Below, piece after piece: positions 19,537-27,465 of a DNA stretch of 64,000 nt. The notes beneath the pieces were generated by a model. That model had not been told where the DNA came from and made no database searches. It was given only the letters and a program-made list of their open reading frames with translations. This stretch comes from an uncultured Bradyrhizobium sp. (lineage in GTDB: Bacteria; Pseudomonadota; Alphaproteobacteria; Rhizobiales; Xanthobacteraceae). The translations under genes and the position numbers were made by a program. The stretch lies in contig NZ_CAKZHY010000172.1 in the NCBI RefSeq assembly GCF_936928535.1, forward strand, positions 86,393 through 150,392, given 5' to 3'. The first letter of the stretch is position 1. Each line of letters begins with the position of its first letter.

Positions 19537-20208
19537 ATGCCCGATATCAGCGCTCGGACCAACGACAGGCGCGTTCGATCACATTTCGTCGGCAATCCGG
19601 ATGATGTCTCGCGTGACTGGGAACTGGTGATGCGCGAGTCTCACCATCGGATGAAAAACACGCTGACGCTGCTGGGTGCGTCAGTCCGTCGCGAATTCGC
19701 GCGGGCCGGAGGCCGGGACATGTCGGTTGCGGTGGACCGGCTGGAGCGGCGGATCGTCGCTTTCGGCAGGCTTTATCAGCTCTTGTCCGACAATGACGAT
19801 CTCTCGGAGATCTCCGTTGAGGGCTTCTTCGAAAATCTCTGCGGCGCCCTTTCCGAAGCGGTGCTGGAACCGGCCGGCATCCGCTGCGAGGCTTCGATCG
19901 AGAACGGCGTGCTGCCGGCCTGGCAGTGCCACCGGCTCGCGCTGATGTTGACGGAGCTGGTTACGAATGCCGCAAAGCATGCCTTCCCGAACAAGAATGG
20001 CGCGCTGATCCGCGTCGAAGTCGTGAACCGTGAGGGCAGCTGGCTCTGCGCGGTGGCCGACAACGGCGTCGGTGCGACCGGGCCGCTTCAAGGCGCCGGC
20101 AGCCGGATCCTGCAAGGTCTGGCACGCAGCATCTCGGCCCGGATGCATGGCGAGGCCGGGCAGGGCGGCACGCGTGTCACCATCGCGATGCCGCTCACCG
20201 CAGTCTGA
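19537..20208 (+). CDS. HisKA_2/HWE-type sensor histidine kinase without a sensor domain
   Basis: 223 residues, essentially only the catalytic core. The dimerisation/phospho-acceptor part has ESHHRMKNTL (His36/His37), the HATPase part has the N-box ELVTNAAKHAF and DNGVGA, and the end has GGTRVTIAMP. There is no membrane or PAS domain, so it must be cytoplasmic and take its input from a partner or be controlled by expression. ATG 19537 is chosen because GGAGG (19527-19531) is five bases upstream; ATGs at 19522 and 19534 are respectively overlapped by or too close to it. No response regulator is adjacent. In alphaproteobacteria such kinases often feed the general stress response; that link is inference. 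Confidence 0.85.
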   Translation: MPDISARTNDRRVRSHFVGNPDDVSRDWELVMRESHHRMKNTLTLLGASVRREFARAGGRDMSVAVDRLERRIVAFGRLYQLLSDNDDLSEISVEGFFENLCGALSEAVLEPAGIRCEASIENGVLPAWQCHRLALMLTELVTNAAKHAFPNKNGALIRVEVVNREGSWLCAVADNGVGATGPLQGAGSRILQGLARSISARMHGEAGQGGTRVTIAMPLTAV

Positions 20209-20241
20209 AGACATGGCGGCGCTCGCAATCCACCACGAAGC

Positions 20242-20260
20242 ATAACAAGCGGTAACGAGC
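20242..20260 (+). promoter_or_regulatory. CTAAC-type direct-repeat box C, upstream of the VOC gene
   Basis: ATAAC (20242-20246) and GTAAC (20252-20256) at 10-bp spacing, followed directly by GAGC. It ends 84 bases before the VOC gene start. Weaker than boxes A and E because no third repeat is seen. Confidence 0.45.
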
Positions 20261-20343
20261 ATTATTCCCATCGTCTGCGCGAAAGTCGTGGTGTCACAAA
20301 CGGGTTCGGTGCCGAGCCCGTATCTCAATCCCGGGAGTTCGAC

Positions 20344-21033
20344 ATGACCACCGCCGAGATCAATCCTCCTGCCTCTGCCAAGCCGGCCAAATCGCGTGCC
20401 GTCGACCTCAAGCTCGAGGTTGTCGTGATTCCCGTCTCGGATCCGGATCGCGCCAAGGCATTTTATGCGGCTCTCGGCTGGAGACTGGATGCCGATTTCG
20501 CTTCTGCCGATGGCTGGCGCGTCATTCAGTTCACGCCGTCGGGCTCGGCCTGTTCGGTGATCTTCGGCAAGAACGTCACATCAGCAGCGCCCGGCTCGGC
20601 GCAAGGCCTGTACCTGATCGTCTCCGACCTCGAAGCCGCACGGCAGGATCTGCTCGCGCGTGGCGTCAAGATCAGCGAACCCTTTCATGGCGCCGGCGAT
20701 GCTCACGCCGGCGCGGACGAGCCGTATCTGTTCGGCAGCATCAGGCTCAACGGCGCCGATCCAAAACGCGGCAGCTACAGCTCGTTTGCCTCCTTCAGAG
20801 ATCCAGACGGCAACGGCTGGCTGTTTCAGGAAATCACGACACGGCTGCCGGGTCGCATCGAGGCGACGGACACCACCTTCACCTCGTCAAGCGAGCTTGC
20901 AGGCGCGCTGCGTCGCGCGGCAGCGGCACATGGCGAGCACGAGAAGCGGACCGGCGCGCACGACGAGAATTGGCAGGACTGGTACGCCGATTACATCGTC
21001 CGGGAACAGGCCGGCCAGCCGCTGCCGACCTGA
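20344..21033 (+). CDS. Glyoxalase/bleomycin-resistance (VOC) superfamily protein
   Basis: 229 residues. Residues about 22-175 form a VOC module (VVVIPVSDPDRAKAFYAALGWRL ... SFRDPDGNGWLFQEI), the fold used by glyoxalases, dioxygenases and antibiotic-binding proteins. A C-terminal tail (HDENWQDWYADYIVREQAG) is common in rhizobial VOC proteins with an 'ENWPDWYA' end. The metal ligands are not fully clear. It has its own box C upstream and a very strong terminator downstream, so it is a single-gene unit. A role in detoxifying electrophiles is suggested by its neighbours; the substrate is unknown. Confidence 0.82.
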   Translation: MTTAEINPPASAKPAKSRAVDLKLEVVVIPVSDPDRAKAFYAALGWRLDADFASADGWRVIQFTPSGSACSVIFGKNVTSAAPGSAQGLYLIVSDLEAARQDLLARGVKISEPFHGAGDAHAGADEPYLFGSIRLNGADPKRGSYSSFASFRDPDGNGWLFQEITTRLPGRIEATDTTFTSSSELAGALRRAAAAHGEHEKRTGAHDENWQDWYADYIVREQAGQPLPT

Positions 21034-21062
21034 CTCTCGGCCGTCGCTTGTTGGATCGCTAT

Positions 21063-21102
21063 TCACGGCGCGCGATTGCGTATCGCGCGCCGTGATGTCT
21101 TT
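21063..21102 (+). terminator. Rho-independent terminator after the VOC gene
   Basis: Perfect 14-bp arms TCACGGCGCGCGAT (21063-21076) and ATCGCGCGCCGTGA (21082-21095), five-base loop, then TGTCTTT. It separates the VOC gene from the epoxide hydrolase operon. Confidence 0.88.
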
Positions 21103-21163
21103 GCACGGCGCATCTTGCGATTCTCATCCTTCGTCACCCTCCGATGCTGCGTCACGACAACTC

Positions 21164-21199
21164 GCAACGGCTAACGCGCCCTAACAATCCATAACGAGC
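21164..21199 (+). promoter_or_regulatory. CTAAC-type direct-repeat box E, upstream of the epoxide hydrolase operon
   Basis: GCAAC (21164-21168), then CTAAC (21171), CTAAC (21181) and ATAAC (21191) at exactly 10-bp steps, followed by GAGCC. It is the clearest copy of the box. It ends about 100 bases before the epoxide hydrolase start. Confidence 0.62.
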
Positions 21200-21297
21200 C
21201 AATGGCCGGTCCCTGGGCCAATGTGCGGTCAGGACGAACCGATCTGTCGATCTCGAATTTCGGTCAACGTCACAGACCAGAACCAGGGAGTTGCGAA

Positions 21298-22611
21298 ATG
21301 ACAACGCAGGCTCGAGCCGACATCATGAACCCCGATCGCCGTCAATTGCTGGGCCAGGCCGCGATGATGGCTGTTGCCGCAGGCACGGCGAGCCTGTTGC
21401 CGCCAGGTCCGGCAAAGGCCGCCGCGAGCGGCGAGATCCGCCCCTTCCACGTCAGCGTGCCTGAGGAAGATCTACTTGATCTGCGCCGCCGTCTCGCCGC
21501 GACGCGGTGGCCGGATCGCGAGATTGTCGCCGATCAGTCGCAGGGGGTGCAGCTCTCGACGATCCAGCAGCTCGTTCGTCACTGGCAGGCTGAGCACGAC
21601 TGGCGCAAGGTGGAGGCGCGCCTGAACGCGCTGCCGCAATTCGTCACCGAGATCGACGGCGTCGACATTCATTTCATCCACGTGCGTTCGAAGCACGACA
21701 ACGCGCTGCCGATGATCGTCACACATGGCTGGCCCGGCTCGATCATCGAGCAGATGAAGATCGTCGGTCCGCTGACCGATCCCGCCGCGCACGGCGCAGC
21801 AGCCGCAGATGCCTTCCACCTCGTGATCCCTTCGCTCCCGGGATACGGCTTCTCCGGCAAGCCTGCGGCGCTTGGCTGGGATCCGCAGCGTGTTGCACGG
21901 GCCTGGGTCGTGCTCATGAAGCGGCTCGGCTACAGCCGTTACGTTGCCCAGGGCGGCGATTGGGGCAACGCGATCACGGAGCAAATGGCGCTGCTGGCGC
22001 CTCCGGGATTGCTCGGCATTCACACCAATATGCCCGCCACCGTTCCAGACGACATCGCCAAGGCACTCCAGCCCGGCGGGACAAAGCCATCGGGCCTCAC
22101 GGCCGACGAGAACATTGCCTACGATCAGCTGGACGATTTCTACAAGCATGGCCTCGGCTATGCGATCGAAATGTCGAACCGGCCGCAGACGCTCTATGGC
22201 CTCGTCGATTCGCCGGCAGGTTTGGCGTCCTGGATGCTCGACCACGACAAGCAGAGCACCGCGATGATCGCGCGGGCCTTCGACGGCAAGACCGAAGGAT
22301 TGTCGCCGGATGATGTCATCGACAACATCACGCTCTACTGGCTCACCAACACGGCGGTGTCCTCGGCTCGCCTGTATTGGGAGAACAAGCTGGCGTTCTT
22401 TGCGCCCAAGCACGTGAAGATCCCGGTCGCTGTCAGCGTGTTCCCGGACGAGATCTATGCCGCACCGCGCAGCTGGGCCGAGAAGGCCTATCCCAAGCTG
22501 ATCCATTACAACCGGCTCGACAGGGGCGGCCACTTCGCGGCCTGGGAGCAGCCCGTGCTGTTCTGCGCGGAAGTGCGCACCGCGTTCCGCTCGCTGCGGC
22601 AATCGATTTGA
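21298..22611 (+). CDS. Epoxide hydrolase-family alpha/beta hydrolase with Tat signal
   Basis: 437 residues. A twin-arginine signal (NPDRRQLLGQ, R14-R15, hydrophobic run to about residue 41) is followed by the EHN N-terminal domain (PFHVSVPEEDLLDLRRRLAATRWPD) and the alpha/beta hydrolase domain. Active-site features are the oxyanion motif HGWPG (143-147), nucleophile Asp221 (QGGDWGN) and His412 (GGHFAAWEQP), as in epoxide hydrolases rather than Ser esterases. The ATG at 21298 follows GGGAG by seven bases; the longer frame from 21202 has no such support. It hydrolyses epoxides to diols, apparently in the periplasm. First gene of a probable six-gene plus-strand operon. Confidence 0.88.
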   Translation: MTTQARADIMNPDRRQLLGQAAMMAVAAGTASLLPPGPAKAAASGEIRPFHVSVPEEDLLDLRRRLAATRWPDREIVADQSQGVQLSTIQQLVRHWQAEHDWRKVEARLNALPQFVTEIDGVDIHFIHVRSKHDNALPMIVTHGWPGSIIEQMKIVGPLTDPAAHGAAAADAFHLVIPSLPGYGFSGKPAALGWDPQRVARAWVVLMKRLGYSRYVAQGGDWGNAITEQMALLAPPGLLGIHTNMPATVPDDIAKALQPGGTKPSGLTADENIAYDQLDDFYKHGLGYAIEMSNRPQTLYGLVDSPAGLASWMLDHDKQSTAMIARAFDGKTEGLSPDDVIDNITLYWLTNTAVSSARLYWENKLAFFAPKHVKIPVAVSVFPDEIYAAPRSWAEKAYPKLIHYNRLDRGGHFAAWEQPVLFCAEVRTAFRSLRQSI

Positions 22612-22678
22612 GGCGGGCGGGACGCGCGTAAACCCGCGTGCGTCCCGGTCCGTCAGCAACGCATCAGGAGTGCAGACC

Positions 22679-23527
22679 ATGAATCGTCCCGAACGGAGCT
22701 TCACGACAGGAGAGATCCGGCTGGAGCGGCGCCTGCCGACATATTGGCGCGTCACCTTCAACATGCCGCCGGTGAACATCTTTGGCCCCAAGCACCTTCC
22801 GCTGCTGGGCGACATCATCACCGCGATCGAGACCGATCCGCAGGTCAAGGTCGTTGTGTTTGACAGCGCTGTCGAGGGTTTCTTCATCACGCACTATGAT
22901 TTTCTTGCGCCGCTCGAGGATTCCCTGAGCGTCCCGCCGGGACCGACCGGTCTCCAGGCATTGCCAGATATGCTGGTGCGCCTTAGCCGGGCGCCGGTGG
23001 TGTCGATTGCCGCGATCCGGGGCCGCGCGACCGGCGTCGGCAGTGAGCTCGCGCTTGCAAGTGACATGCGCTTTGCCAGCCGCGAGAAGGCGGTCCTGTC
23101 GCAATGGGAGGTCGGCGCGGGCCTCGTGCCCGGCGGCGGGCCAATGGCACGGCTGCCGCGCCTGATGGGGCGCGGCCGTGCGCTCGAGGTCCTGCTGAGC
23201 GCCGACGACATCCATGGCGATCTCGCCGAGCGCTACGGTTATGTGAACCGGTCGTTGCCGGATGCTGAGCTCGACGGCTTCGTCGACGCGCTCGCCATGC
23301 GTATTGCGACCTTCGACAAGGATGCGATTGCGAAGACCAAACGTCTCGTCGATGTCGCGAGCCTGCCGCCTGACGAGGAAATCAAGCCGGAGTGGGACGC
23401 GTTCATCGGCGCCCTCGGTCGTCCCGCCAGCCAGGCCAGGCTCAAGGCGCTGTTCGCGCGTGGTTTCCATCGCGCAGGTGACGTCGAGAATCGGCTGGGC
23501 TTCCACGTCGGGCAGATCGGCAGTTGA
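22679..23527 (+). CDS. Enoyl-CoA hydratase/isomerase (crotonase) family protein
   Basis: 282 residues. The crotonase core has the oxyanion-hole region (IAAIRGRATGVGSELALASDMRFA) with one Glu in the position of the first catalytic Glu, and QWEVGAGLVPGGG where the second lies. The active-site loop is atypical (SAVEGFFITHYDF instead of the usual FCAGAD), so the exact reaction is uncertain. The ATG at 22679 lies eight bases after AGGAG; the GTG at 22670 overlaps that site. It follows the epoxide hydrolase by 67 bases. Confidence 0.8.
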   Translation: MNRPERSFTTGEIRLERRLPTYWRVTFNMPPVNIFGPKHLPLLGDIITAIETDPQVKVVVFDSAVEGFFITHYDFLAPLEDSLSVPPGPTGLQALPDMLVRLSRAPVVSIAAIRGRATGVGSELALASDMRFASREKAVLSQWEVGAGLVPGGGPMARLPRLMGRGRALEVLLSADDIHGDLAERYGYVNRSLPDAELDGFVDALAMRIATFDKDAIAKTKRLVDVASLPPDEEIKPEWDAFIGALGRPASQARLKALFARGFHRAGDVENRLGFHVGQIGS

Positions 23528-23640
23528 TGGAACCGCTGCGGCGCTCGACCGGTTGGAAGGCGGCACGGCGCTAGCCGCGATGACCTTCCACCGGTGCGGA
23601 GCGCCGCTGGATGTCCTCAAAACAAGCAAGGAGAAACAGG

Positions 23641-24063
23641 ATGATCCGCAAGGCAAGAGCAGTATGGCAGGGCACTGGCCGCGATGGCACCGGGCATCTG
23701 TCGAGCGAGTCAGGGGTGCTCGCCAATACGCCTTATTCGTTCAAGACCCGCTTCGAGAACGAGAAGGGCACCAATCCCGAGGAATTGATCGCAGCGGCGC
23801 ATGCCGGTTGCTTTACGATGGCACTGGCCTTCGGCCTTCAACTCGCGGGTTTTACGCCGACCGAGCTCTCGACCGAGGCCGCCGTGACGCTCGATCCCGA
23901 AGGCAAGGGATTCAAGATCGGCAAATCGGCACTGACCTTGCGCGCCAAGGTGCCGAACCTCGACGACGCCGGCTTCGCGCGCATCGCCGGCGAGGCCGAG
24001 AAGAATTGCCCTGTATCGAAAGTCCTCAACGCGACGGTCACGCTCGACGCCAAATTGGTCTAG
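23641..24063 (+). CDS. OsmC/Ohr-family peroxide-reducing protein
   Basis: 140 residues. Two redox cysteines, Cys57 (AGCFTMAL) and Cys123 (KNCPVSK), are placed as in OsmC/Ohr proteins that reduce organic hydroperoxides in the cytoplasm. N-terminal RKARAVWQG is typical. The ATG at 23641 follows AGGAG by eight bases; the 10-residue extension from 23611 is not needed. Its place between the crotonase and cupin genes supports a detoxification operon. Confidence 0.88.
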   Translation: MIRKARAVWQGTGRDGTGHLSSESGVLANTPYSFKTRFENEKGTNPEELIAAAHAGCFTMALAFGLQLAGFTPTELSTEAAVTLDPEGKGFKIGKSALTLRAKVPNLDDAGFARIAGEAEKNCPVSKVLNATVTLDAKLV

Positions 24064-24084
24064 CCCAACCGAGGAGATGCTCCC

Positions 24085-24519
24085 ATGGCGCGCCAGCATC
24101 AGCCAGATGAAGACAGGTTCCGGGCGATCCTGCCCGAGGATATCGACTGGAAGTCTTTTCCGGCTTTTCCGCCTGCGGCGCGGCTTGCGGTCATGGTCGG
24201 CCATCCCAACGAGCCCGGTCCCTATGTGGTCCGGGTGAGGGTGCCCGGCGGCACCAAACTGATGCCGCACAAGCATCCGGAGGATCGCATCTACACGGTC
24301 ATGTCGGGCGTCTTCTACATTGGCCTCGGCGAGACCTTCGATGACGATCAGATGAAGGCCTATCCTCCGGGTAGCGTGATTGTGCTGCCCGGAGAGACCT
24401 GGCACTTCCATTGGGCCAAATCAGGCGAATATATTACGCAGGTGTCGGCGATCGGACCACTTGGCCTAGAGTATCACGACGATCACGACGATCCGCGTTT
24501 GCATGCGGCCTCGCAGTAG
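24085..24519 (+). CDS. Cupin-domain protein
   Basis: 144 residues. The cupin motif 1 (GGTKLMPHKHPEDRIYTVMSGVF) and motif 2 (PPGSVIVLPGETWHFHWA) supply candidate metal-binding His and Glu/Asp residues. Small single-domain cupins act as dioxygenases, isomerases or binding proteins; this one cannot be assigned. AGGAG lies ten bases upstream of the ATG at 24085, and the gene starts 21 bases after osmC. Confidence 0.82.
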   Translation: MARQHQPDEDRFRAILPEDIDWKSFPAFPPAARLAVMVGHPNEPGPYVVRVRVPGGTKLMPHKHPEDRIYTVMSGVFYIGLGETFDDDQMKAYPPGSVIVLPGETWHFHWAKSGEYITQVSAIGPLGLEYHDDHDDPRLHAASQ

Positions 24520-24555
24520 CGCGGGATCATCCCCACTGACCAGATGGAGCATCAA

Positions 24556-25071
24556 ATGACGACAGAGCGCGCAGTTTTGGCCGGAGGCTGCTTCTGGGGC
24601 ATGCAGGATCTCATTCGCAAGCAACCCGGCGTAGTGACTACGCGCGTCGGCTACACCGGCGGCCGGGTCAAACACGCCACCTATCGCAATCATGAAGGCC
24701 ATGCCGAGGCGATCGAGATCGTCTTCGATCCCGCCAAGACCAGCTTTCGGACCATGCTGGAGTTCTTCTTCCAGATCCACGATCCCACCACGCTCGACCG
24801 CCAGGGCAATGATCTGGGGACGAGCTACCGCTCGGCGATCTTCTACACGTCAGACGAACAGAAGCGTGTCGCCGAAGACACCATCGCCGATGTCGAAGCG
24901 TCGGGCCTGTGGCCCGGCAAGGTGGTAACGGAAGTGGCGCCCGCTGGCGAATTCTGGGAGGCCGAGCCCGAGCATCAGGATTATCTCGAGCGCTATCCCG
25001 ACGGCTACACCTGCCATTTCATCCGGGCCAACTGGAAGCTGCCGCGACGTGCAGCCGTAGCGGGGGGCTAG
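24556..25071 (+). CDS. msrA: Peptide-methionine (S)-S-oxide reductase
   Basis: 171 residues. Catalytic Cys12 lies in the MsrA signature GGCFWG, followed by VGYTGG and later GTSYRSAIFY and EAEPEHQDYLERYPDGYTCHF, all diagnostic. It repairs oxidised methionine with thioredoxin as reductant. The ATG at 24556 lies six bases after GGAG; the ATG at 24544 overlaps that site. It forms part of the epoxide hydrolase/OsmC operon. Confidence 0.93.
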   Translation: MTTERAVLAGGCFWGMQDLIRKQPGVVTTRVGYTGGRVKHATYRNHEGHAEAIEIVFDPAKTSFRTMLEFFFQIHDPTTLDRQGNDLGTSYRSAIFYTSDEQKRVAEDTIADVEASGLWPGKVVTEVAPAGEFWEAEPEHQDYLERYPDGYTCHFIRANWKLPRRAAVAGG

Positions 25072-25073
25072 CG

Positions 25074-25367
25074 ATGGCGAGGGGATACTGGATCACCTTC
25101 TATCGCTCGATTTCCGATCCAGAGGCGCTGGCGGCCTACGCCAAGCTGGCGGGGCCCGCGATCATCGCTCATGGTGGTCGCTTCCTCGCACGTGGCACTG
25201 CCGCCAAGGCCTACGAGCAGGGCATCGCCCAGCGCACGACGGTGACCGAATTCGATAGCCTCGCGCTTGCGGTCGCCGCTCACGACAGCCCCGCCTATGC
25301 GGAGGCGCTGAAGGCGCTCGGCAATGCGTGCGAGCGCGACGTTCGGATCGTGGAAGGACTCGACTGA
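25074..25367 (+). CDS. DUF1330-like small protein
   Basis: 97 residues beginning MARGYWITFYRSISDPEALAAY, with HGGRFLARG and a VTEFDSLALA(V)A(A)HDSPAYAEA segment: the ferredoxin-like alpha-beta fold of DUF1330/Dabb-type proteins. Function unknown; some relatives bind or transform small hydrophobic ligands. It starts two bases after the msrA stop, so it is the last gene of that operon. Confidence 0.8.
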   Translation: MARGYWITFYRSISDPEALAAYAKLAGPAIIAHGGRFLARGTAAKAYEQGIAQRTTVTEFDSLALAVAAHDSPAYAEALKALGNACERDVRIVEGLD

Positions 25368-25525
25368 CGGCCGGCGTCGCGAGCCTGAGCAGAAGCGCGC
25401 CGGAGCTTGGATTGAAGACGATCGCTGAACTCCAACGAGAGAGCGGGCGCAAATGTGCGGGCCATCCTCATCGCATCGCGGGCTGCGATTGGTGTCGATC
25501 GACCGGGCAGGTAAGACCCCCGATC

Positions 25526-26179
25526 TCAGGCGGGCATCGCACTCTCGCGCGCTTTCGGCCGACATCCGCAGATCACGTCCACGGCCTTCCGGGCAAGTTC
25601 TCGCAACTCATTGCGGCGGCCGCCGGCGCGCGCGCGAATGGCGATCGTCTGCATCGTCGCGGCCGCAAGGATGGCAAGCGCAACTGGATCGGCGTCCGGT
25701 TTCAATTCGCCTTCGATCTGCGCGCGACGGAAGCGGGCTTCGAAATCGGCGTCGATCGCGCGCAGACCGGCTGCAACGCTGCTGCGGATCTCGGCGTCTT
25801 CCGCAGTTTCGGTCACCGCGGTTCCGACTACGAAGCAGCCGCGTGTGGTTCCTTTGCCGGAAAAATAGATCGATAGAGCTGCCTCATAGGCCAGCATCAA
25901 GGCTTCGTCCAAGGGATGGTCCCCTGCGAGGGCCTCGCGGGTGGCGGCCAGACTTGTCTCCCAATAGCGCGCGAGCGCTTCGAGATAGAGCGCGTGCTTG
26001 TTGCCGAATACCGCATAGAGGCTTGGTGGACTCATGCCGGTCGCCGCCGCGACCTTGTCCAGTGATGTGCCGGAATAGCCGGTTCTCCAGAATGTTTCTA
26101 AGGCCCGTTTGAGCGCCGTCTCCGCGTCATAGGCGGGGGGGCGTCCGCGGCGCGCCGTGCCAGTCTTCTTCCGTGCCAT
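25526..26179 (-). CDS. TetR-family transcriptional regulator of the adjacent efflux genes
   Basis: 217 residues from the ATG at 26179 (MARKKTGTARRGRPPAYD). The TetR HTH is at about residues 20-62 (ALKRALETFWRTGYSGTSLDKVAAATGMSPPSLYAVFGNKHALY), followed by an all-helical ligand domain. It is divergent from the HlyD/EmrB efflux pair, the classical local-repressor arrangement, with two similar operator sites in the 140-base gap. The longer frame to 26395 would cross both operators and the hlyD start, so it is rejected. Probably releases DNA when the exported compound binds. Confidence 0.88.
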   Translation of the reverse strand: MARKKTGTARRGRPPAYDAETALKRALETFWRTGYSGTSLDKVAAATGMSPPSLYAVFGNKHALYLEALARYWETSLAATREALAGDHPLDEALMLAYEAALSIYFSGKGTTRGCFVVGTAVTETAEDAEIRSSVAAGLRAIDADFEARFRRAQIEGELKPDADPVALAILAAATMQTIAIRARAGGRRNELRELARKAVDVICGCRPKARESAMPA

Positions 26180-26216
26180 ATCGCCAGGATCCCGATTGCG
26201 ATGTTCTACACGTATA

Positions 26217-26238
26217 TTTGTATGGATCGTTATAAAAA
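26217..26238. promoter_or_regulatory. Candidate TetR operator 1
   Basis: Pattern TTTGTA-N5-CGTTAT-N-AAAA, identical outside the N positions to operator 2, here with N5 TGGAT. Lies 38 bases upstream of the tetR start. Confidence 0.55.
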
Positions 26239-26279
26239 TCAATAGGCCAGTGCCTTGATCGCTGCATAAGGGCAAGATA

Positions 26280-26301
26280 TTTGTAACGTACGTTATTAAA
26301 A
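26280..26301. promoter_or_regulatory. Candidate TetR operator 2
   Basis: Same TTTGTA-N5-CGTTAT-N-AAAA pattern; its centre is the perfect 12-bp palindrome TAACGTACGTTA (26284-26295). Lies 18 bases upstream of the hlyD-type gene and 63 bp (six helical turns) from operator 1. Confidence 0.62.
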
Positions 26302-26319
26302 GATATAAGGACGAACACG

Positions 26320-27465
26320 ATGGGTCTGAACTTTGCGCCAATCGCCGGCTGGCTGGGCGATCGCAGGAGCTTCCGCGGGAGCGAAGCCGCCGCACCGCTG
26401 TTCGGGGCGGATCGTGTCAAGCGGCTGCGCCGGCCCCTCATGGTGGCGCTGCCGGCCGTGGCCGCCGTGCTCGGCGTCCTCATGTATGTGGCCCAGGAAG
26501 GCTATGTTTCGACCGACGACGCGTTCGTGCGGGCCGCAAAAGTGACCATCAACGCACGGGTGTCCGGCCAGGCGGTCGAGATCGCCGTGCGCGACAACGA
26601 GCGCGTTCGACAGGGCCAGGTCCTTTTCCGGATAGATCCGGAGCCTTATCAGATTGCCGTCGATCAGGCCGAGGCCCGGCTCGGGAGCGCGCGGCTCCAG
26701 ATCGAATCCCTCAAGGCGACCTACCGTCAGCAGCAGGCCGAACTGCAATCGGCGGTGGATACGGCTGCTTTCGACGAGCGCGAGTTCGACCGCAAGAAGA
26801 TGCTGGTGGCTTCCGATTTCACGCCGCGTGCGGTCTATGAGCGGGCCGAAACCGATCTCAAGGTCGCGCGTCAGCGCACGGCATCGATCGAACAGCAAAT
26901 TGCCAATACGGTCGTTGCGCTCAACGGCGACCCCGAGACTGACATCGATCGCCATCCGACAGTCCGTGCGGCCAAGGCACAACTCGACCGCGCACGGCTG
27001 GATCTCTCTTACGCCACCGTGAGGGCGCCAGACGACGGTGTCGTGACAAAGGTCGACGACCTTCAGGTCGGCGGGTTCGTCGCCGCGGGGGCGCCGACAT
27101 TCGCGCTGATGTCGAGCCGGGATGTCTGGGTCGAAGCGAATTTCCGTGAAACTGGCCTCACTCACATGCGTCCGGGCCAGGACGCCGAGATCGATGTCGA
27201 CGCTTACCCGGACCGAAAATTCAAAGCGCATATCGTCAGTATGAGTCCGGGCACCGGGTCGGACTTCTCGGTCCTGCCGCCGGAGAACGCGACCGGCAAC
27301 TGGGTCAAGGTCGTTCAGAGGCTGCCGGTGCGCCTCGAACTCGACGATCCCGATCCGAGCCGGCCGCTGTTCTCGGGCATCAGCGTGACGGCGCGCATCG
27401 ACACGGGTCATCGCCGAAACTGGATGCATCTGCCCCAACCCGCGCTCGCGACGGAGGTCAAATGA
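26320..27465 (+). CDS. HlyD/EmrA-family membrane fusion protein of an efflux pump
   Basis: 381 residues. A short cytoplasmic lead is followed by one membrane anchor (about 40-57), then GYVSTDDAFVRA, the biotinyl-lipoyl domain, an alpha-helical hairpin (about 110-200) and a beta-barrel part with VRAPDDGVVTKVDDLQVGGFV. This is the EmrA layout: it bridges the inner-membrane MFS pump to an outer-membrane channel, whose gene is not nearby. Its stop overlaps the start of the MFS gene by 4 bases. Confidence 0.88.
   Translation: MGLNFAPIAGWLGDRRSFRGSEAAAPLFGADRVKRLRRPLMVALPAVAAVLGVLMYVAQEGYVSTDDAFVRAAKVTINARVSGQAVEIAVRDNERVRQGQVLFRIDPEPYQIAVDQAEARLGSARLQIESLKATYRQQQAELQSAVDTAAFDEREFDRKKMLVASDFTPRAVYERAETDLKVARQRTASIEQQIANTVVALNGDPETDIDRHPTVRAAKAQLDRARLDLSYATVRAPDDGVVTKVDDLQVGGFVAAGAPTFALMSSRDVWVEANFRETGLTHMRPGQDAEIDVDAYPDRKFKAHIVSMSPGTGSDFSVLPPENATGNWVKVVQRLPVRLELDDPDPSRPLFSGISVTARIDTGHRRNWMHLPQPALATEVK

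Noticed and set aside
15438..21199. Reading the TAAC boxes as EcfG-type (GGAAC-N-CGTT) stress promoters
   Set aside because: The sites are tandem pentamers at 10-bp steps rather than a two-part promoter with 16-18 bp spacing, and no GGAAC is present at the right distance.
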